This document shows, one piece after another, positions 48,807 to 61,000 of a DNA stretch of 64,000 nt; position 1 is the stretch's first letter, and each line of letters starts with the position of its first letter. This DNA comes from Drechslerella dactyloides. Its lineage: Eukaryota; Ascomycota; Orbiliomycetes; Orbiliales; Orbiliaceae. The notes beneath the pieces are model-generated. The model was not told where the DNA came from, ran no database searches, and worked only from the letters and a program-made list of their open reading frames with translations. The DNA lies in NCBI GenBank assembly GCA_020064725.1, contig JAGTWJ010000007.1, positions 2,294,001-2,358,000 on the forward strand, given 5' to 3'. The position numbers and the translations under genes are program-made.

Positions 48807-51318
48807 ATAATAATATTTTTAATTTAAAATAAAACAATAAATTAAAAACTATATTAAAATCTATAATCTATACTTAAAAAACAAACTAATAAAATATATA
48901 TTATATAAATATTTATAATTAAATAAGATATTAATCAAATTATTCTAAATTATAATCTATAATTTTATATAAGAATTATTATATTTAAAAGATATTTTAA
49001 TAAATTAGATATATAATAAAATTTTAATTATTATCTATAGATTTATTAAAATTATTATTTTAAAACTATAAAATAATTTTTAGAAAATAGAATAACTCTT
49101 AATAATTTATAATAAATAAATATTTAGCTAATATAGATTATAAGAAAAATATATTTATAATAGAAACTTTCTTTTTAATAATAAATACTAGAAATATATT
49201 ATAAATTTATTAGATACTAAATTTAATATAGTAATTAAAAGAAGAGTTTAAACTAATAAAATATTAAAATAAACAATTCAAGTAATTAAAATTTATTTTA
49301 AATTATTTTTTAATTATATATAAAATAATTAGATAAAACTACTATTTATAATAAAATTTATTTATAATTTATTAAAATATTTAATAATAAATTATATATT
49401 TTATAAAATATTATAAAATTAGAATCTGTAAATTATATAACTAATCTTATTTATAAAAAAAGAAATATCTAGTACTAAAAAATATTCTAAATCTATAAAT
49501 AAATTATATAAATATTTAAAAAATAATTTGGATTTTGTAACCAAAATCACATCTTATTATTATAATAAAAAAAAAATAAAAGTATTTTTTCTAAAAAAAA
49601 AAGATAAAATATACCTATTTATAAAAAATATTAAAATTAAAAAACCTAATTAAAAATTCAATTTTTAAAAACTTAAACCATATATTATAATTAAAAAATT
49701 AAATAAACACTTTTTTAAACTTTATATTTTTAAAAATTTAAAAATTTATAAAATATTTTATATTATTTTACTTAAACCCATATTAGATAAACTTAAAAAA
49801 AAAGTAAATAATTTAAAAATTAAAAAAATAACTATAATAAATATAAAATTAAAAGAATCCTAGACTAAAAAAAAACCTAAAAATATTAACTAATAAATTC
49901 TTAATCAAATAAAAAGATTATTTACTAAAAAAAGATTTATAATAATTAAAAAATAATATTTTACCAAAATTTATTAGATAATATTTTAATAAATTTAATA
50001 CTTACTAAGCAAAACAAAATCTATTACTATAATAATCTTAAAGAAAACTTAAAAAAAAATATTAGAATATAAAAAATTAATTATAATAATTATACTAAAA
50101 GAAAATTATTTTATTTTAGAATTATATCTTTTAATATTAAAATTACTATTAAATATAAAAAACTTATATATATATAAAACTTATCTCTCTCTAAGATATA
50201 AACTAACTTATTCATAATTTTATATATATTACTATAATAATAAATAATTTTATTTAAAATATTAATATTTATCCTAGTCTTAAAATAAAAATATAATATA
50301 GTTAGTTTAAGAGTTAATATCTATTAATAATTAAAATAGATAAAATATACTATTACTATATTAAAAAAAAATAAAGAAATAAGAATAATAAAAGAATAAA
50401 ATATTTTTAATAATCTATTTTTATTTTATTTCTTTCTGTATAATAGAATTTTATAAAATAATTCTTAGAAATATATATATAATATAGTATAAACTAATAC
50501 TAATTATATTTAATAATATATATATATTAAAAGAATATTATATTAAATATTAAAATTTATAATATTATTATTTAAAAAAGTTTTAAAATTAAATAACTTT
50601 AGATTTCTAATTTTAAATAAAGAAATACTAACTTCTTTTTTAAAATTCTTTTATTTTTTAATTAAGATTTCTTTTTTTTAAAAAACAGTTTTTATCTTTA
50701 AAAAAATAATATCTAATTTTTAATAAAAATAAGCTATTTTTATTTAAAAATTACTAACTTTTTAATTAATAGTAATAATTCTTAGAAAAGTTAAAACTAA
50801 TTTTATTTAATTTTTTATAATTCTTTATATTTATAATTAATAATTCTAAAAGTATATTTTATTAAAAAAAATTAAATAAACTATTAGTATAAGAATTAGA
50901 TAAAAAAGACTATCTACTTAAATTAAAGAAAATACAATAATATTTTGAATATATATAGATAGAATACTTTTTACTAATATTTAAATTTACCCTATAAATA
51001 TATAAATTAAATATATAAAACTTATATATTACTATAGAAATTATTAAATATCTCTTAATAATTTATATTTAATTAAAATAATAATTAATAGAAAATTTTT
51101 TATAATAATTAATAAAGATACTAATAGAAAAAATTATATTAAAAAAAATTAATTATAAAAAAAAAAAAAATATAACAAAAGAACCCTTTAACCAAAAATT
51201 ATATTATTTAGATTATATAATTATATTATCTATAAAAAACTTATATTATTTTATTTTATACTATTTATACTTATATTTAAATTAATATATTATTAATTCT
51301 TATAAAAGAAAAGAATAG

Positions 51319-51757
51319 TATTATAAAATAATAGTATAATATTTAAATATCTTATATAAACTAGATTCTTATATAAATATCTAGTCTATATAGTATATAA
51401 AATAATAATATATTTATATATTATATAAAATAAACTTTTATATAAAATATAAATCTATATAAATTTATTTTATATAAATTAGTAACTTATATAATATACT
51501 TTACTATATAAATAATAGGATTATATAGATAACAAAATTATATAAAATCCTAAATTATATAAAAAAATATTACTATAAAAAAATATTATTATTATAATAT
51601 TTTTCTTTAAGTAGAAGTTACTATAATAACTTATAGTTATATAAATACTTAATACTTAAAATATTTAATATTTAGTTAAATATTAAATAAAGTAAATATT
51701 AAACTATTTAGATAATATATCAATATATCTTTATTATTTTATATATTAAAATATTAT
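51319..51757 (+). repeat. LTR of the 44350 element, cut by another LTR
   Basis: It starts TATTATAAAATAATAGTATA, the RIP-converted LTR start, and aligns for 439 bp until the insertion of the minus-strand LTR at 51758. I did not locate the remaining 3' part. Confidence 0.72.
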
Positions 51758-52444
51758 TGTTACACTTCAGCCTAGGCTTGGGTCAAACACACTTTACCCT
51801 GAAGTTTTTGACTCTCAGTCACTACTGTATGGGTTTTTAATAATAGAAGATAAGTATATATTAAATATAATAATTATTGTTAAAATAAAGTGTATAACAA
51901 CAATAATAAATAGGCTAGTTATTAAGATATTATAGTTTAAATGTTGATTAATGGTTTTCAAAAGAGAAGCCATCAGTCCCAAGATAAAACATACTAATTA
52001 TATATATAATATCTTAATACATAAACTAGTAAAAATATATTAATATATTACCCAAGTAGCTTAGTGCTCACCTTACTCAATATTTAGCTAAGTACTAAAC
52101 ATTTTAAACACTAAACACTTATATAACCATAAGTTATCATAGTAGCTCCTACTCAAGAAGAAATATTATAATAATAATATTCTTATATAGCAGTATCCTT
52201 CTACATAATCTAAAATTCTATATAACTATATTATCTATATAATCTCACCATCCATATAGTAAGTCATACCATATAAATCAATAATCTATATAAAGTAAGT
52301 CTACATAATTATATATCTTATATAAGAATCTATTTTGTATAATATATAGATATACTATTATTTTATATACTATATGGACTAAATATCTGTATAAGAATCT
52401 AATCTATATAGGATATTCAGGTATTACACTATTATCCCATAATA
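51758..52444 (-). repeat. LTR (3' LTR of a minus-strand chromovirus)
   Basis: The LTR is 687 bp, TGTTACACTTCAGCC to ATCCCATAATA, moderately mutated. The polypurine tract follows at 52445-52459 (minus-strand GGAAAAGGAGAATAG), then a 21-bp near-palindrome at 52464-52484. Confidence 0.85.
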
Positions 52445-53811
52445 CTATTCTCCTTTTCCATAAGAATTAGTGGTATACTAATTCAGGTACAAACATAAAT
52501 AATATAAAATAAAATAATATAGATTTTTTGTATATAGCATAATTATATAATCTAAGTAATATAATTTTTAGTTAAAGGATTCCTTTACTATATTTTTCTT
52601 TTTTTTTTATAATTAATTTTTTTTAATATAATCTTTTCTATTAATATACCTATCAATTATTATAAGAAATCTTCCACCAATTATTATCTTAATTAAGCAT
52701 AAATTATTAAGAGATATTTAATAATTTCTATAATAGTATATAAGTTTTATATATCTAATTTATATATTTATAAGGTAAATTTAGATATTAATAAAAAATA
52801 TTCTATTTATATACATCAAAAACATCACTATATTTTCTTTAATTTAAGTAAATAATTTTTCTTATCTAGTTCTTATACTAATAGTTTATCTAACTTATTT
52901 TAATAAAATATATTTTTAGAATTATTAATTATAAACACAAAGAATTACAAAGGATTAAATAAAATCAGTTTTAATTTTTTTAAGAATCATTACTGTTAGC
53001 TAAAAAGTTAGTAATTATTTAAATAAGGATATTTTGTTTTTGTTAAAAATTAAATATTATTTTTTTAAAAATAAAGGTTATTTTTAAAGAAAAAAAAGCT
53101 TTAATTGAGGAACAGAAGAATTTTAAAAAAAAAATTAATATTTTTTTATTTAAAATTAGAGATTTAGAGTTATTTGATTTTAAAGTTTTTCTGAATAATA
53201 ATATTGCAAGTTTTAATACTTAATATAATATCTTTTTAATATATATATATTATTAAATATAATTAATACTAGTTTATACTATATTATATGTATAATTTTA
53301 AGAATTGTTCCATAAGATTCTATTATATAAAAAAGGGTAAAATAAAATAAATTATTAAGAATATTCTATTTTTTTATTATTCTTATTCCTTTATTTTTTT
53401 TTAATATAGTAGTAGTATATTTTAATTATTTTAATCACCAACAAATACTAGCTCTTAAGCTGGCTATACTACATTTTTGTTTTAAGGTTAGGATAAATAC
53501 TAATATTTTAGATAAGATTACTTATTATCAAAGTAATATATATAAGGTTATAAATGAATTAGTTCATACCTTAAAAAGGAGTAAGTTTTATATATATATA
53601 AATTTCTTACATCTGATGGTGGTCTCAATATTAGAGGATATAATTCTAAGATAAAATAGGTTCTTTTAGTATAATTATTATAATTAATTTTTTATATTCT
53701 AATGTTTTTTTCTAGGTTTTTCTTGGGATTATTATAATAACAGGTTTTACTTTGTTTAGTAAATATTAAATTTATTAAAATATTATTTAATAAACTTTAG
53801 TAAAATATTGT
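52445..53811 (-). mobile_element. 3' region of a minus-strand chromovirus
   Basis: It is colinear with 3364-4460 plus 6327-6600. On the plus strand it contains the Lys/Glu-rich segment at about 53.07-53.2 kb and the long antisense open frame at 53346-53654. It ends near 53.8 kb, where a MITE and half of a fold-back element intervene. Confidence 0.68.
53346..53654 (+). pseudogene. Antisense open frame of the chromovirus, best copy, 102 codons
   Basis: This is antisense to the host retroelement. The frame is open from 53346 to the TAA at 53652 without an ATG near its start, so the real start lies further upstream or was lost. Landmarks are HQQILALKLAILHF, INTNILDKITYYQSN, YKVINELVHTLKRSKF and the C-terminus VVSILEDIILR. 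The same peptide can be followed in four other copies, where Gln codons have become stops. I recognise no domain. The stretch has alternating hydrophobic and charged residues compatible with helices. Confidence 0.5.
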
Positions 53812-53813
53812 TA

Positions 53814-54157
53814 AAGTTGGTACAACACACCAACAACACACCAGCTATTTTTTTAAATAATTATATATAAAAATATTATAAAAAAAATTAAAAAAATTAA
53901 TATTAGATTAAATAAGATTAAATTATAATTTTTCTAATTTTTTTTAATTTTTTTTGTCGAAAATTCAATTTTTTATAATTTTTTATAATAGAAATTAAAA
54001 ATATTAATATTAAATTATATAATATATAAAAAAATTTCAAAAAAATAAAATAATAAATTTTTAATATATTAAAATTAAACTAAATTTTTTTAAAATTTTT
54101 TTATAATATTTTTATATATAATTTTTTAAAAAATAGTTGGATGTATTGTACCAACTT
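53814..54157. mobile_element. Second MITE family, 344-bp copy
   Basis: TA flanks lie at 53812-53813 and 54158-54159. The ends are AAGTTGGTACAACACAC and the near-complement ATGTATTGTACCAACTT. It is related to 36393-36731, including the extra ACAACACACC segment in the left arm. Confidence 0.72.
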
Positions 54158-54159
54158 TA

Positions 54160-54534
54160 GCCACCTTTATAAAGCCTAATTTTTAATATAATAAGCTAGA
54201 ACTCTCTATAATCTTAGATTATATAATAATTTATTATATCTTCAATTTTTAGAAGTTTTTATTTATAAATTACTTAGATATTTACAGTCAAACACCTAAA
54301 AGTTTGTGTTGTTTTTTATAATATTTAAAATAATTATTATTAATTTAATATTAATATTAAAAAATTAAAAAAATGATAATTAATCTCTTTGAATATATAT
54401 TTATTTTAAAGTATTTTTTTTATAATTTTATAATAGATATTTATTATAATATTAAATAAAAGGTGTTTGGTGGGGTGTTTGACTGAGTGGGGTGATCCGG
54501 TCGCTTGTCTGATCCGGTCGCTTATCATACACGT
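54160..54534. mobile_element. Right half of a fold-back element
   Basis: It matches the right arm of the 36027 element (AGATATTTATTATAATATTA, then a GGTGGGGTG run) and ends in a Fot-type TIR. Read inward from the end this is ACGTGTATGATAAGCGACCG, with a TA flank at 54535-54536. The left arm is missing, as the MITE at 53814 abuts chromovirus sequence directly. Confidence 0.7.
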
Positions 54535-54536
54535 TA

Positions 54537-55220
54537 TATATAAATTTCTTAATTATTATTATAATATATTTATTAGTTTATTATATTTTTATAATTTCTT
54601 TCTATTCTTTTTATTTAGTAGTATTACAAATATATATATAATATTCTATTTATATTTTAAAATATCTAATATAATAGTTATATTTAAAAATACCAAAAAT
54701 TTCTCTAAATAATTATTTCTTAATATAATTACAATATAAAAAATATTAGTATTAATATACCTATTTATTATAATAATTATTACAAAAATTAAAATATCTA
54801 TATAATTATATATTAGTATTATCCTATCAACAAAACTAGCAATTTTATCTAATATATAAAAAATATTCTATATTATTAAAAAGTTTTTATCTATTATTAA
54901 GATTATATTATAGAAAATTTTTATTATTTTTATTTTAAAATTAATATATTTCTTATTAATCAGCAAAAAACTATTTATATTTTTAAGTTATATATTTATA
55001 AATAATTTTTTAATATAATTAATAAGTATTTTATTATTTTTTTATAATATTTTAATATCTAATAATATTAATTTCTTTAGTCTATCTATAATTTTAGTAA
55101 ATATTAGTTTTTATTATACTATATGTTTTTATTTTTCCAAATAGAATAGTGAATCTATATTTTATATAGCTTCTTTATTCATAGATTTAGATATATTATT
55201 AGGAAAATATTGCCTAAAAT
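54537..55220 (-). mobile_element. Chromovirus fragment (protease-proximal), minus strand
   Basis: It is colinear with about 10.84-11.50 kb and, as the reverse complement, with 44.4-45.0 kb. It is strongly mutated and is interrupted at 55221 by another LTR. Confidence 0.62.
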
Positions 55221-55911
55221 TGTTACACTTCAACCCAGGGCTGGGTCAAATACACTTTACTCTAAAATCCCTAACTTTTAGTTACTATTATATAAGTTTT
55301 TAATGGTAGGAGATAAATATATATTAAATATAAATGGTAATTATTAGAATAAAATATATAATAATAATAATAAATAAATTAATTATTAAAATATTATAAT
55401 TTAAATATTAACTAATAGTTTTTAAAAGAAAAGTTATTAATCTTAAAATAAAATATATTAATTATATATATAATATTTTAATATATAAAATAGTAAAAAT
55501 ATATTAATATATTATTTAAATAGTTTAATATTTACCTTGTTTAGTATTTAACTGAGTGTTAAATATCTTAAGTACTAAATATTCATATAATTATGAGTTA
55601 TTATAATAGTTTTTGCTTAAGGAGAAATATGATAATAATAATATAATATTTTTCTATAATAATATTTTTTATATAGTCTAGAATTCTATATAGTTTTATT
55701 ATTTATATAATTCTATTATTTGTATAATAAGATATATTATATAGGTTGATGGTCTATGTAGAATAAGTTTATATAAATTTATATCTTATATAGAAATTTA
55801 TTCTACTTAGTATATAGATATATTATTATTTTATATATTATGTGAACTGAGTATTTGTATGGAAATCTGATCTATATAGAATATTTAGATGTTATATTAT
55901 TATTTATAATA
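55221..55911 (-). repeat. LTR (3' LTR of a minus-strand chromovirus)
   Basis: The LTR is 691 bp, TGTTACACTTCAACC to TATTTATAATA. The polypurine tract (mutated) and the 21-bp near-palindrome (55931-55951) follow. Confidence 0.84.
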
Positions 55912-58576
55912 CTATTCTTCTTTTTTACAAGAATTAGTAGTATACTAATTCAAATATAAATATAAATAATATAAAAATAAAATAGTACAAGTTTTTTATA
56001 GGTAATATAATTATATAATCTAAATAATATAATTTTTAGTTAAAGAATTTTTTTACTATATTTTCTTTTCTTTTTATAATTAATTTTTCTTAATATAATT
56101 TTTTTCTATTAATATATCTATTAATTGTTATAAAAAATCTTCTACTAATTATTATCTTAATTAAATATAAATTATTAAAAGATATTTAACAATTTCTATA
56201 ATAATATATAAGTCTTATATATTTAATTTATATATTTATAAGATAAATTTAGATATTAATAAAAAGTATTCTATTTATATATATTAAAAATATTATTATA
56301 TTTTTCTTAATTTAAATAAATAGTCTTTTTTATTTAGTTCTTATATTAATAGTTTATTTAATTTATTTTAGTAAAATATACTTTTAGAATTATTAATTAT
56401 AAATACAAGAAGTTATAGAAGGCTGAGTAAAATCAATCTTAATTTTTCTAAGAATTATTATTATTAACTAAAAGATTAATAACTGTTTAAGTAAGAATAA
56501 CTTATTTTTATTAAGAGTTAGATATTATTTTTTTAAAAATAAAAATTATTTTTAAAAAGGAAGAGGTTTTAATTAAAAAATAAAAAAAATTTTAAAAAGA
56601 AAATTAATATTTTTTTATCTAAAAATCAAAGATCTAGAATTATTTAATTTTAAGATTTTTTTAAATAATAATATCATAAATCTTAATATTTAATATAGTA
56701 TTTTTTTGATATATATATATTATTAAATATAATTAATACTAATTTGTATTATATTATATATATATTTCTAAAAATTATTTTATAAGATTTTGTTATATAA
56801 AGAAAAATAAAATAAAAATATTTTATTAAAAATATTTTATTCTTTTATTATTCTTATTCTTTTATTTTTTTTTGATATAATAATAATATATTTTATCTAT
56901 TCTAATTGTTAATAGGTGTTAGTTTTTAAACTAACTATATTATATCTTTGTTTTAAAACTAGAATAAATACTAATATTTTAGATAAGGTTGTTTGTTGTT
57001 ATAATAGTATATATAAAATTATAAATAAATTAGTTTATACCTTAAAAAAAAAAAATTTTATATATATATAAGTTTTTTATATCTAATAATAATTTTAATA
57101 TTAAAAAATATAATTTTAAAATAAAATAGTTTTTTTTAATATAATTATTATAATTAATTTTTTATATTTTAATATTTTTTTTTAGGTTTTTTTTAAAATT
57201 GTTATAATAGTGGGTTTTATCTTATTTAATAAATATTAAATTTATTAAAATATTATTTAATAAGTTTTAATAAGATATTATTTTCTAATTATTATAAATT
57301 TTTTTTAATAAATAATTTTTTTATTTAATCAAGAATTTATTAATTAATATTTCTAAATTTCTTTTATAATTTAAGATTTTTTTAATTTTATATTTATTAT
57401 AATTATTTTCTTTAATTTCTAAATTATTTATTTTTTCTTTAAATTTATTTAATATAGGTTTAAATAAAATAATATAGAATATTTTATAGATTTTTAAGTT
57501 TTTAAAAATATAAAGTTTAAAAAAATATTTATTTAATTTTTTAATTATAGTATATAGTTTAAGTTTTTAGAAGTTAAATTTTTAATTAAATTTTTTAATT
57601 TTAATATTTTTTATAAATAAATATATATATATTTTTTTTTTTTAAAAAAGATATTTTTATCTTTTTCTTATTATAATAATAGAATATAGTTTTAATTATA
57701 AAGTCTAAGTTATTTTTTAAATATTTTTATAATTTATTTATAAATTTAAAATATTTTTTAATATTAAGTATTTTTTTTTTATAAATAAAACTAATTATAT
57801 AGTTTATAAATTCTAATCTTATAGTATTTTATAAAATATATAATTTATTACTAAGTATTTTGATAAATTATAACTAAATTTTATTATAGATAATAGTTTT
57901 ATTTAATTATTTTATATATAATTAAGAAATGATTTAAAATAAATTTTAATTATTTAAATTGTTTATTTTAATATTTTATTAGTTTAAGCTTTTTTTTTGG
58001 TTGTTATATTAAATTTAGTATTTAATAAGTTTATAATATATTTTTAATATTTATTATTGAAGAGGGGGTCTTTATTATAAATATATTTTTTTTATAATTT
58101 ATATTAACTGAATATTTATTTATTATAGATTATTAAAAGTTATTTTATTTTTTAAGAACTATTCTATAATTCTAAAATAATAATTTTAATAAATTTATAG
58201 ATAATAATTAAAATTTTATTATATATCTAGTTTATTAAAGTATTTTTTAAATATAGTAGTTTTTATATAAAATTGTAAGTTATAATTTAGAATAATTTAA
58301 TTAATATTTTATTTAATTATAAATATTTATATAATATATATTTTATTAATTTATTTCTTAAATATAAATTACAGATTTTAATATAATTTTTGATTTGTTA
58401 TTTTATTTTAGGCTAAAAGTATTATTATATAATAAGTTTTTATATTCTTTTAATTTCTAAATATCTATATATAGATATATTATAGTATAATTATAAGATT
58501 TTAAATTATATTTTCTTATCTAGAATATAAAAAAATTTTTTAACAAAAATATATTTATTTTTTTTTAAAAAAAAGA
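55912..58576 (-). mobile_element. Minus-strand chromovirus: 3' region, chromodomain and integrase
   Basis: It is colinear with 3364-4460 and 6327-7890. It holds the antisense frame (plus strand, about 56.87-57.14 kb) and then, on the minus strand, chromodomain and integrase remnants. It ends at a Fot-type insertion, and the sequence is more mutated than the 2677-16073 copy. Confidence 0.72.
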
Positions 58577-58578
58577 TA

Positions 58579-60469
58579 ACGTTTACGATAAGCAACCGAG
58601 CAGGACAAGCGACCGAGCAGCCTCACCACCCCACCCCAACAAAAACACCAGCTTTACTACCACACCACTATTGTACTAGCCTAGATATATATTAAATAGC
58701 TTATATATATATTTAAGATATTTACTAACATATTTAAATATTATACCCAGACTTACTATAATTACTATAATAATATATATATATAGAGGTAGCTTTTGGC
58801 TGGGGGGTGTACTAGTATTTTAAGAATACTAACCACTTAACCACTTTATTTATAGTATTATTATCCAAGATTCTGTTAGCCTAGTATATAATAAATATAC
58901 TCCTATACTATATATACTATTTTTTTAGCTACCAATATTTACTTAATAACTCATTTACAAAGCGGAGCATTGCATTTTTTGTGTATATAAACACCATTTA
59001 GTACATTATTGTCTATACTCCTTTAGATAGCTGGTTTATAGCTACTAGCAATAATATAGGAAAAGTATTCTGATACTGGGTAATCTAGTTTTTGATTAGG
59101 CCTATTTGTAAACTAGTTTTTAATAAGTTTAATAACATTTTTATAGTCCAGGTAACTACTATATTCATAGTATCTAGACATAAATTTACTAAAATAGCTA
59201 TTGATAACTATATATCCAGCTTTAATAAAATTTTATCAAAATCATAAAATACAATATCAACTTTAGCAAAACTGCTACATATGTTTTTAAATATTATTAT
59301 AGTAATAAATACTTTATAAAATCCAAAGAAAAACTCTAGTTTAAAGATATAGTTAATATATACATATATTAAACTCTCCACTTTTTTATTATACACCTGT
59401 TTTAGTAGCTTAAAACAATCAATATCTAATAACTGGAGAATATATAATAAATACAACAACATATAGATTATAATAATCTTATATTTTTGGCAGAATAGCT
59501 CAAAAATAGTTAAATAGTAGTTTTTATAACTATCTAGGACTAATAGCCAGTAATCTAAATAATAGCACTATACTATATTCTTATCAAAATACTATAGCTA
59601 TTATAGAGTAAACTCATTTATTATCTAGTTATTATTAGAAAATATAATAATCTAATTTATTAATAATTTGGTAGCTGTATATTAGTTAGCTAGATAATAC
59701 TACCTAATAAAAATAATAAATAATAATATTATCTAATCTTCTATATCTACTCCCTAGATAATTATTACCTATTTGCAGTTCCTAGGCTGTATTAGCTTTA
59801 CTTTATTATATATTTTAATATTTGTGACAATAATGATTATAGATATTATACCTATTATAAAGCTAATCTTATTAAAATTATAAATATCATGGTTTATAAT
59901 GCCATACTTGGCCTTTATAGCTTTGATTAGCTAAAACTATTTATTAATAAGTATAGGATCTTTGTATTTTATTCACTAGTAGTCATACTTTTTAGACAAA
60001 TATATCTGTAATTCCAGGTAGTGTTTAATAAAATTATTAGTTCATTTTTTACCAATATATCATATACTATTATTACTATATATTAATAGTAGCTAGTTAG
60101 CCATATCTTCTACACTACCTAGCCTAAAATAAAAAAAATGTGTATATAATTCAAATATATATTAAACAATAATATTCTTTTTTAAATCTATAAGATTTTA
60201 TAATTTAGAGGTGTTGTTGTGTTTTAAAATATAGCCATAATAATAATAGCTAAAAATAAATTAAAGGATATTATATAGTTTAGTAGTAGCTGAAATATTT
60301 AATTTTTTATTGTTTTTTAAAATTTTAATAACTAAAATTATTTAGGATTTAATTATAGAGACAGTTATTGTAGTGGTTGTAGGTGTATGTGGTGATGAAG
60401 TTGGGATGGGGGTGGGGGCTGGGTGGGCTGCTCGGTTGCTTGTCCTGCTCGGTCGCTTATCGTAAACGT
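58579..60469 (-). mobile_element. Fot1/pogo-type DNA transposon, third TIR type (1.89 kb)
   Basis: TA flanks lie at 58577-58578 and 60470-60471, and the TIR is ACGTTTACGATAAGCAACCG, where one G of the half-site is mutated. The minus-strand transposase has an open stretch at 59208-59462 reading LLDIDCFKLLKQVY and FKLEFFFGFYKVF, equivalent to the DDE region with the third Asp preserved. Comparison with 7.88-7.92 kb shows the empty target with a single TA. Confidence 0.92.
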
Positions 60470-60471
60470 TA

Positions 60472-60541
60472 GTTATTTTTGTAGAATTCTATGATATTTT
60501 TTCTATTATTATATTTTTTTAGTAGTTTTTTTTAAATCTAG
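60472..60541 (-). mobile_element. Short chromovirus segment between two insertions
   Basis: It matches about 7.90-7.97 kb (integrase, minus strand) and joins the segments either side of the DNA transposons. Confidence 0.65.
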
Positions 60542-60543
60542 TA

Positions 60544-60792
60544 ACGTATTCCACAAGCGAGCGGACCACACAAGCGAGCGGACCACCCCATATAAACCAA
60601 CACCCTACCAAAACACTTTTTATTGATAACTTAATCAATAATTAATTTAAAATTAGAATAAAATTAATCTTGTTTATATAAACTATTACAAATCTAAAAA
60701 TATTTTTTTAAATTTTTTTTATATTAAATTAAAGAAATATACAAGGGGGGTGGTCCGGTCGCTTGTCTGGTCCAGTCGCTTATTGTTGACGT
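60544..60792 (+). mobile_element. 249-bp MITE, copy 6
   Basis: TA flanks lie at 60542-60543 and 60793-60794. It is identical to the 8589 copy by eye. The paralogous empty site is visible near 7966-7970 (CAGATAGCT), showing a clean TA duplication. Confidence 0.94.
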
Positions 60793-60794
60793 TA

Positions 60795-61000
60795 GCTATT
60801 TTTAGCTTAATTTTATAAATAATAATATTAAATTCTTTATTAATAATAATAATATTTTTTTATTATTCTAAAATTACTTCTTTATCTATAAAAATATTTT
60901 TTATTAGATTTAGTTATTAATTAATAATATTAATTTTAATATTTTCTTTTTTTTTGAAATAAATAATTTTTATATTATATTTACTAAGTGTTTTTTATTA
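60795..61000 (-). mobile_element. Chromovirus segment (integrase/RNase H side)
   Basis: It is colinear with about 7.97-8.18 kb on the minus strand and is cut by the transposon at 61001. Confidence 0.62.

Larger units (their letters stand above)
44350..51318 (+). mobile_element. Degraded chromovirus (protease to 3' region), plus strand
   Basis: The stretch begins inside the protease-proximal region and runs through RT, RNase H, integrase and chromodomain to the 3' region, ending at the LTR at 51319. It is very strongly RIP-mutated. A solo LTR (46667-47295) and a TRIM-like element (48288-48806) are inserted with perfect 5-bp target duplications. Colinear copies lie at 1-2676 and 39.05-43.18 kb. 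Confidence 0.78.
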
